From: a virus | Strand: one strand, 5' to 3' | Length of the DNA stretch: 41,994 bases | Virus record (IMG/VR): IMGVR_UViG_3300009149_000086 | Coordinates: 1-41,994 of that record | Shown here: one piece after another, positions 39,458 to 41,994 of the stretch | Layout of the letters: each line of letters opens with the position of its first letter | Numbering within the stretch: position 1 is the stretch's first letter | Position numbers and translations under genes: made by a program | Notes under the pieces: model-generated | The model's input: only the letters and a program-made list of their open reading frames with translations | What the model was told of the DNA's origin: nothing | The model's database searches: none

Positions 39458-40354
39458 ATGAATTGTATTAAATGTGATGGTAAGGTAACTAAGTTTGGTA
39501 AGATAAATAAGGAGCAGAGGTATCGATGTGGTGATTGTAATATTACGTTTACCGACACCTCTTTGATTAAAATTAAGGAGCGAAAACTTAAATATGAAAA
39601 AATTATAGATATGTACACCATAAGTGGTATGTCAACAACTGAAATAGGTAAGGTGTTAGGTACTTCATCTACGGTACCACAAAGAATATTAAAAGGTATG
39701 GGTATTACTAGAACTATAAGTGAAGCTAAGAAGGGTAAATTAAGAGGTACTTCATTACCCACAGATAAAATAATAAGGTTGTATTGTGAAGGTACTCCAA
39801 CAACAAAAATAGCTAAAGATTTGGGTTATTCTAAGACTTCTGTTTTAAAAGTGCTCATGAGTAATAATATACCTAGAGATAATGAGTATGAATATCATCA
39901 CCCATATGATGACGCCATAAAATGGCTATACATAGAAGGCAGCTCAATGTTAGAGGTATCAAAACTACTTAAAATACCATACACCACCATTAATACTAGA
40001 TTACATAAGTTTGGTTTGGTTAGAACTGAGGATAAATTTAAGATTGGTATGGATTACGATACTTATTTGGAAAATCTACCAGCTTATGATAAATATCGTA
40101 ATGATGTTAATAAGGTAACGAATGAGCAACCTATAGAGATATTAGATAATTGTGATAAGCGTGGGTTATGTGGTGTGGATGGTGCGTACCAATTAGACCA
40201 TAAGTTTTCGATATTAGAAGGCTTTAAACAAGGTGTCGAACCAGAAGTTATTGGTAATATAACTAATTTGGGGTTTATCCCTTGGGAAGATAATCTTAAT
40301 AAGGGTAGTGACTGTTCTATCACTTTAGAAGAATTAAGGGTTAAGACTAACTAA
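39458..40354 (+). CDS. HNH homing-type endonuclease with zinc ribbon and helix-turn-helix repeats
   Basis: A 298-aa protein. The N-terminal zinc ribbon has C3, C6, C24 and C27 (CIKC...RCGDCNITF), followed by helix-turn-helix-like units: MSTTEIGKVLGTSSTVPQRI (about 58-77), TPTTKIAKDLGYSKTSVLKV (about 112-131) and SSMLEVSKLLKIPYTTINTR (about 162-181). This ribbon plus HTH front end is like that of transposase DNA-binding subunits. The C-terminal HNH core is YQLDHKFSILEGFKQGVEP, then IGNITNLGFIPWEDNLNKGS (about 244-284), the usual D-H...N...H/N-K layout of T4-type HNH nucleases. Inserted directly after gp6 and ended by a near copy of the gp6 3' end. Nuclease activity is inferred. Confidence 0.88.
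   Translation: MNCIKCDGKVTKFGKINKEQRYRCGDCNITFTDTSLIKIKERKLKYEKIIDMYTISGMSTTEIGKVLGTSSTVPQRILKGMGITRTISEAKKGKLRGTSLPTDKIIRLYCEGTPTTKIAKDLGYSKTSVLKVLMSNNIPRDNEYEYHHPYDDAIKWLYIEGSSMLEVSKLLKIPYTTINTRLHKFGLVRTEDKFKIGMDYDTYLENLPAYDKYRNDVNKVTNEQPIEILDNCDKRGLCGVDGAYQLDHKFSILEGFKQGVEPEVIGNITNLGFIPWEDNLNKGSDCSITLEELRVKTN
40340..40354 (+). repeat. Direct repeat, copy 2 (end of HNH gene)
   Basis: GTTAAGACTAACTAA, 14 of 15 bases identical to the end of gp6 at 39387-39401. The two copies bracket a 938-base segment that holds the HNH gene. Confidence 0.6.
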
Positions 40355-40381
40355 CCTTTAGTTTGTGAAATAATAGTACTA

Positions 40382-40389
40382 TATTTAAA
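40382..40389 (+). promoter_or_regulatory. Variant late-promoter octamer (TATTTAAA)
   Basis: Two mismatches from TATTTATA, 10 nt before the GIY-YIG gene ATG at 40400. Confidence 0.3.
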
Positions 40390-40399
40390 AGAAAAAGTT

Positions 40400-40921
40400 A
40401 TGAGTTGTGGAATCTATAAAATTATTAATGATGTTGATGGTAAGATGTATATAGGTAGCTCAATCACGTTAGGTAAAAGATTAAAACATCATGAATATAG
40501 GTTGTTATCTAATGCTCACCATAACAACTATTTACAGAATTCTGTAAATAAGTACGGTATCGATAAATTTAGGTTTGAAATTATCGAAGAATGTAATGAA
40601 GATAATTTAGTAGATAGAGAGAATTATCATATTAAACTTAATAAAGCTAACGATTCGACATTTGGATTTAACTTAGCTACAGTTAACGAATTTAGACGTA
40701 ATTGCTATAATAATGAGGTTAAAGTAAAAAATTCTAAACTAGGGTTGAAACTGAACGGTAATTTCACTAAATTTAAAGCCATTAATGTCGATACTGATGA
40801 TGAAATGATATTTGATAATTTAGTGGATGCTGCAACCTACTTGATACAGGAAGGGTTTATAACCGCTAAAAAGGCTGTGCTTAGCAAAGAATTTCCGAAT
40901 GTCTTAGAGGTATTAAGATAA
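40400..40921 (+). CDS. GIY-YIG homing-type endonuclease
   Basis: A 173-aa nuclease of the segA/I-TevI type. The N-terminal GIY-YIG domain covers about 1-95: GIYKI at 4-8, KMYIGSS near 15-21, LGKRLKHHEYRLLS with the conserved Arg (about 24-37), KYGIDKFRFEIIEEC (about 52-66), then a Glu-containing helix LVDRENYHIKLNKA. The C-terminal 75 residues contain a NUMOD-like DNA-binding segment (FKAINVDTDDEMIFDNLVDA, then ATYLIQEG). It directly follows the HNH gene, so two unrelated nucleases lie in tandem between gp6 and the membrane-protein gene. No terminator separates them. Confidence 0.9.
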   Translation: MSCGIYKIINDVDGKMYIGSSITLGKRLKHHEYRLLSNAHHNNYLQNSVNKYGIDKFRFEIIEECNEDNLVDRENYHIKLNKANDSTFGFNLATVNEFRRNCYNNEVKVKNSKLGLKLNGNFTKFKAINVDTDDEMIFDNLVDAATYLIQEGFITAKKAVLSKEFPNVLEVLR

Positions 40922-41002
40922 ACACTGGTAGTAATTGGACTATAAGAAAAATGGTTGCAAACCATAAGTGGATAATAATAGAGTAAAAAAAGATATAATA
41001 TA

Positions 41003-41341
41003 ATGTCGTGTGGATGTAAATCAAATGTTAAGACTAAAGAGCCAGAGGTTCGAGTGAATAAAGGGTTCGAATGGAAATTTGATGGTAATACGGCAGCAAA
41101 ATGGGCGACATTTGTCTTATTTTCGGTATTATCTCCATTAATGTTACCATTCATCGTTGTTGCGCTGTATTATGCAATAATCAAGAATAAGAAACTGGAT
41201 GTTATGCAAACATTTCGTGTTCTTCTTAGAACTGCGATAAATATGCGGAATAAAGAACAAGACGCACTAGAAGAACTAGATTTGGATAGCGCTGAAGTAC
41301 TTGAAAAGGTAGTAGAATCGGTAGTACAAGAGAATGTCTAA
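41003..41341 (+). CDS. Small membrane protein of unknown function
   Basis: A 112-aa protein. A hydrophobic segment at about 33-58 (WATFVLFSVLSPLMLPFIVV and following ALYYAII) could form one long or two short membrane passes. It is flanked by a basic N-terminal part with a CxC (MSCGCKSNVK) and a basic stretch after it (KNKKLDV). The C-terminal third is acidic and helical (KEQDALEELDLDSAEVLEKV). No lipobox or signal peptide of a known type is seen. The last 8 bases overlap the start of the next, very large structural gene. The function is unknown; a role at the host membrane is plausible from the topology. Confidence 0.7.
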   Translation: MSCGCKSNVKTKEPEVRVNKGFEWKFDGNTAAKWATFVLFSVLSPLMLPFIVVALYYAIIKNKKLDVMQTFRVLLRTAINMRNKEQDALEELDLDSAEVLEKVVESVVQENV

Positions 41342-41994
41342 ATCAATACGAATACGTACAACACCTAATGGTGGTGATAAATTTGTGAAGATAAATCTTG
41401 AACAAGATTTCGACTTTGTAGAAATATTATCGCTTAAGATTTCTCAGAAAGAGCTTTATACTAAGTTCTGCTCTGATTATGGGGCAATAGTGGGCCGAGT
41501 CATTGTTAATAATGGTTTTGGTGTTCCTAATGCTAAGGTAAGCGTATTCGTACCAGTATCTGACATAGATTCGTTAGACCCAGAGATTGCTGGGTTATAT
41601 CCGTTTGAAACAATTGCGGATACGGACGTTGATGGTACTAGATACAACCTACTACCAAATAGTAATGAAACGAATGACGATTGTTTCACACCAGTCGGCA
41701 CATTCCCAGACAAACGACAGTTTTTAGATAATGACGAGCTATTGGACATTTATTGTGAGTATTATAAATTCACAACGACAACCAATGAAGCTGGTGACTA
41801 CATGATTTTCGGAGTACCTACTGGTGCTCATATCATATATGTCGAGGCTGATATGTCTGACATCGGAGTGATAACTCAGAAGCCATATGACTACATTCGT
41901 AGAGGTTCGTCTGAAGAGAACTTTGATTCGACAACTAAATTCAGAAGAGAGGACAATATGGACTCTATGAATAACATTGTTAATCGGTCTCCCG
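41334..41994 (+). CDS. Large virion protein, N-terminal part (3' partial)
   Basis: The frame is open from the ATG at 41334 to the window end (220 residues seen). It begins MSKSIRIRTTPNGGDKFVKI with a strand-rich head. Then comes a region like a carboxypeptidase-regulatory or Ig-type beta sandwich: GRVIVNNGFGVPNAKVSVFV (about 53-72) and a second half TNEAGDYMIFGVPTGAHIIY (about 151-170). Such domains decorate large baseplate or tail proteins of marine T4-like phages. In T4 the genes after gp6 are gp7 and gp8, so a wedge role is possible but not shown. It starts inside the 3' end of the membrane-protein gene (8-base overlap), which suggests coupled translation. Confidence 0.75.
   Translation, partial: MSKSIRIRTTPNGGDKFVKINLEQDFDFVEILSLKISQKELYTKFCSDYGAIVGRVIVNNGFGVPNAKVSVFVPVSDIDSLDPEIAGLYPFETIADTDVDGTRYNLLPNSNETNDDCFTPVGTFPDKRQFLDNDELLDIYCEYYKFTTTTNEAGDYMIFGVPTGAHIIYVEADMSDIGVITQKPYDYIRRGSSEENFDSTTKFRREDNMDSMNNIVNRSP

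Noticed and set aside
40951-40965. ATGGTT-GCA-AACCAT hairpin between the GIY-YIG and membrane-protein genes
   Set aside because: A short stem with a 3-nt loop and no T-run; not enough for a terminator or RNA call.
1-41994. CRISPR array, integrase, transposase or attachment site
   Set aside because: No regularly spaced repeats, recombinase motifs or insertion-sequence ends were seen.

Overview
The window is a stretch of a T4-like contractile-tailed phage (myovirus) genome. The tail and baseplate genes have T4 counterparts: sheath gp18, tube gp19, tape measure, gp25, gp6 and a hub protein. So do the replication genes: gp32, UvsX, RNase H and gp41. The host is probably a Bacteroidetes bacterium. 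Several promoters fit the Bacteroidetes form TTG-N19/20-TAnnTTTG (5386-5415 minus, 26169-26199 plus, 37514-37544 minus). Most genes start after an A-rich leader rather than a Shine-Dalgarno site. No tRNA gene, CRISPR array, integrase or transposase was seen.

Layout. 1-9.4 kb: tail sheath (5' end outside the window), two small unknown proteins, tail tube, and a tail-assembly/hub protein apparently extended by a programmed frameshift. Two blocks of homing endonucleases interrupt this part: one on the minus strand at 3.7-5.3 kb and a pair at 6.0-7.7 kb. 9.4-24.1 kb: an unknown protein, the tape measure, a 1334-aa baseplate-type protein, a LysM-like gp53-type protein, and a 2082-aa hub protein ending in a lytic transglycosylase and an M15-type zinc peptidase. 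24.1-26.1 kb: four small or acidic proteins of unknown function behind a host-type promoter. 26.2-31.6 kb: replication/recombination block (gp32, UvsX, RNase H, an unknown protein, gp41 helicase). 31.6-35.4 kb: gp25 and a class II (B12-dependent) ribonucleotide reductase split by an intein exactly at its catalytic cysteine. 35.4-42 kb: an intergenic RNA-like element of two related hairpins, a small protein, a second minus-strand endonuclease, gp6, two more endonucleases (HNH, GIY-YIG), a membrane protein, and the start of a large virion protein.

Two promoter classes are visible. Host-like promoters precede gp32, the 24.1-kb block and both minus-strand endonucleases. A recurring TATTTATA octamer lies 12-36 nt (59 for gp32) upstream of many structural genes and is the likely phage-specific late element. 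It is the reverse complement of the T4 late box TATAAATA. Strong hairpin-plus-T-run terminators end the sheath, tube, 26.1-kb, gp32 and reductase units.

The most notable points are: the poly-T frameshift site joining two tail-assembly reading frames; the double peptidoglycan hydrolase in the hub; the intein in the reductase active site; the covarying tandem hairpins at 35.5 kb; the density of homing-type nucleases (seven in 42 kb, four families) and the duplicated sequences flanking two of their insertions; and an N-terminal motif shared by several small proteins that looks like a capsid-targeting/prohead-protease signal. Function calls rest on reading the translated sequence by eye; no database search was possible.
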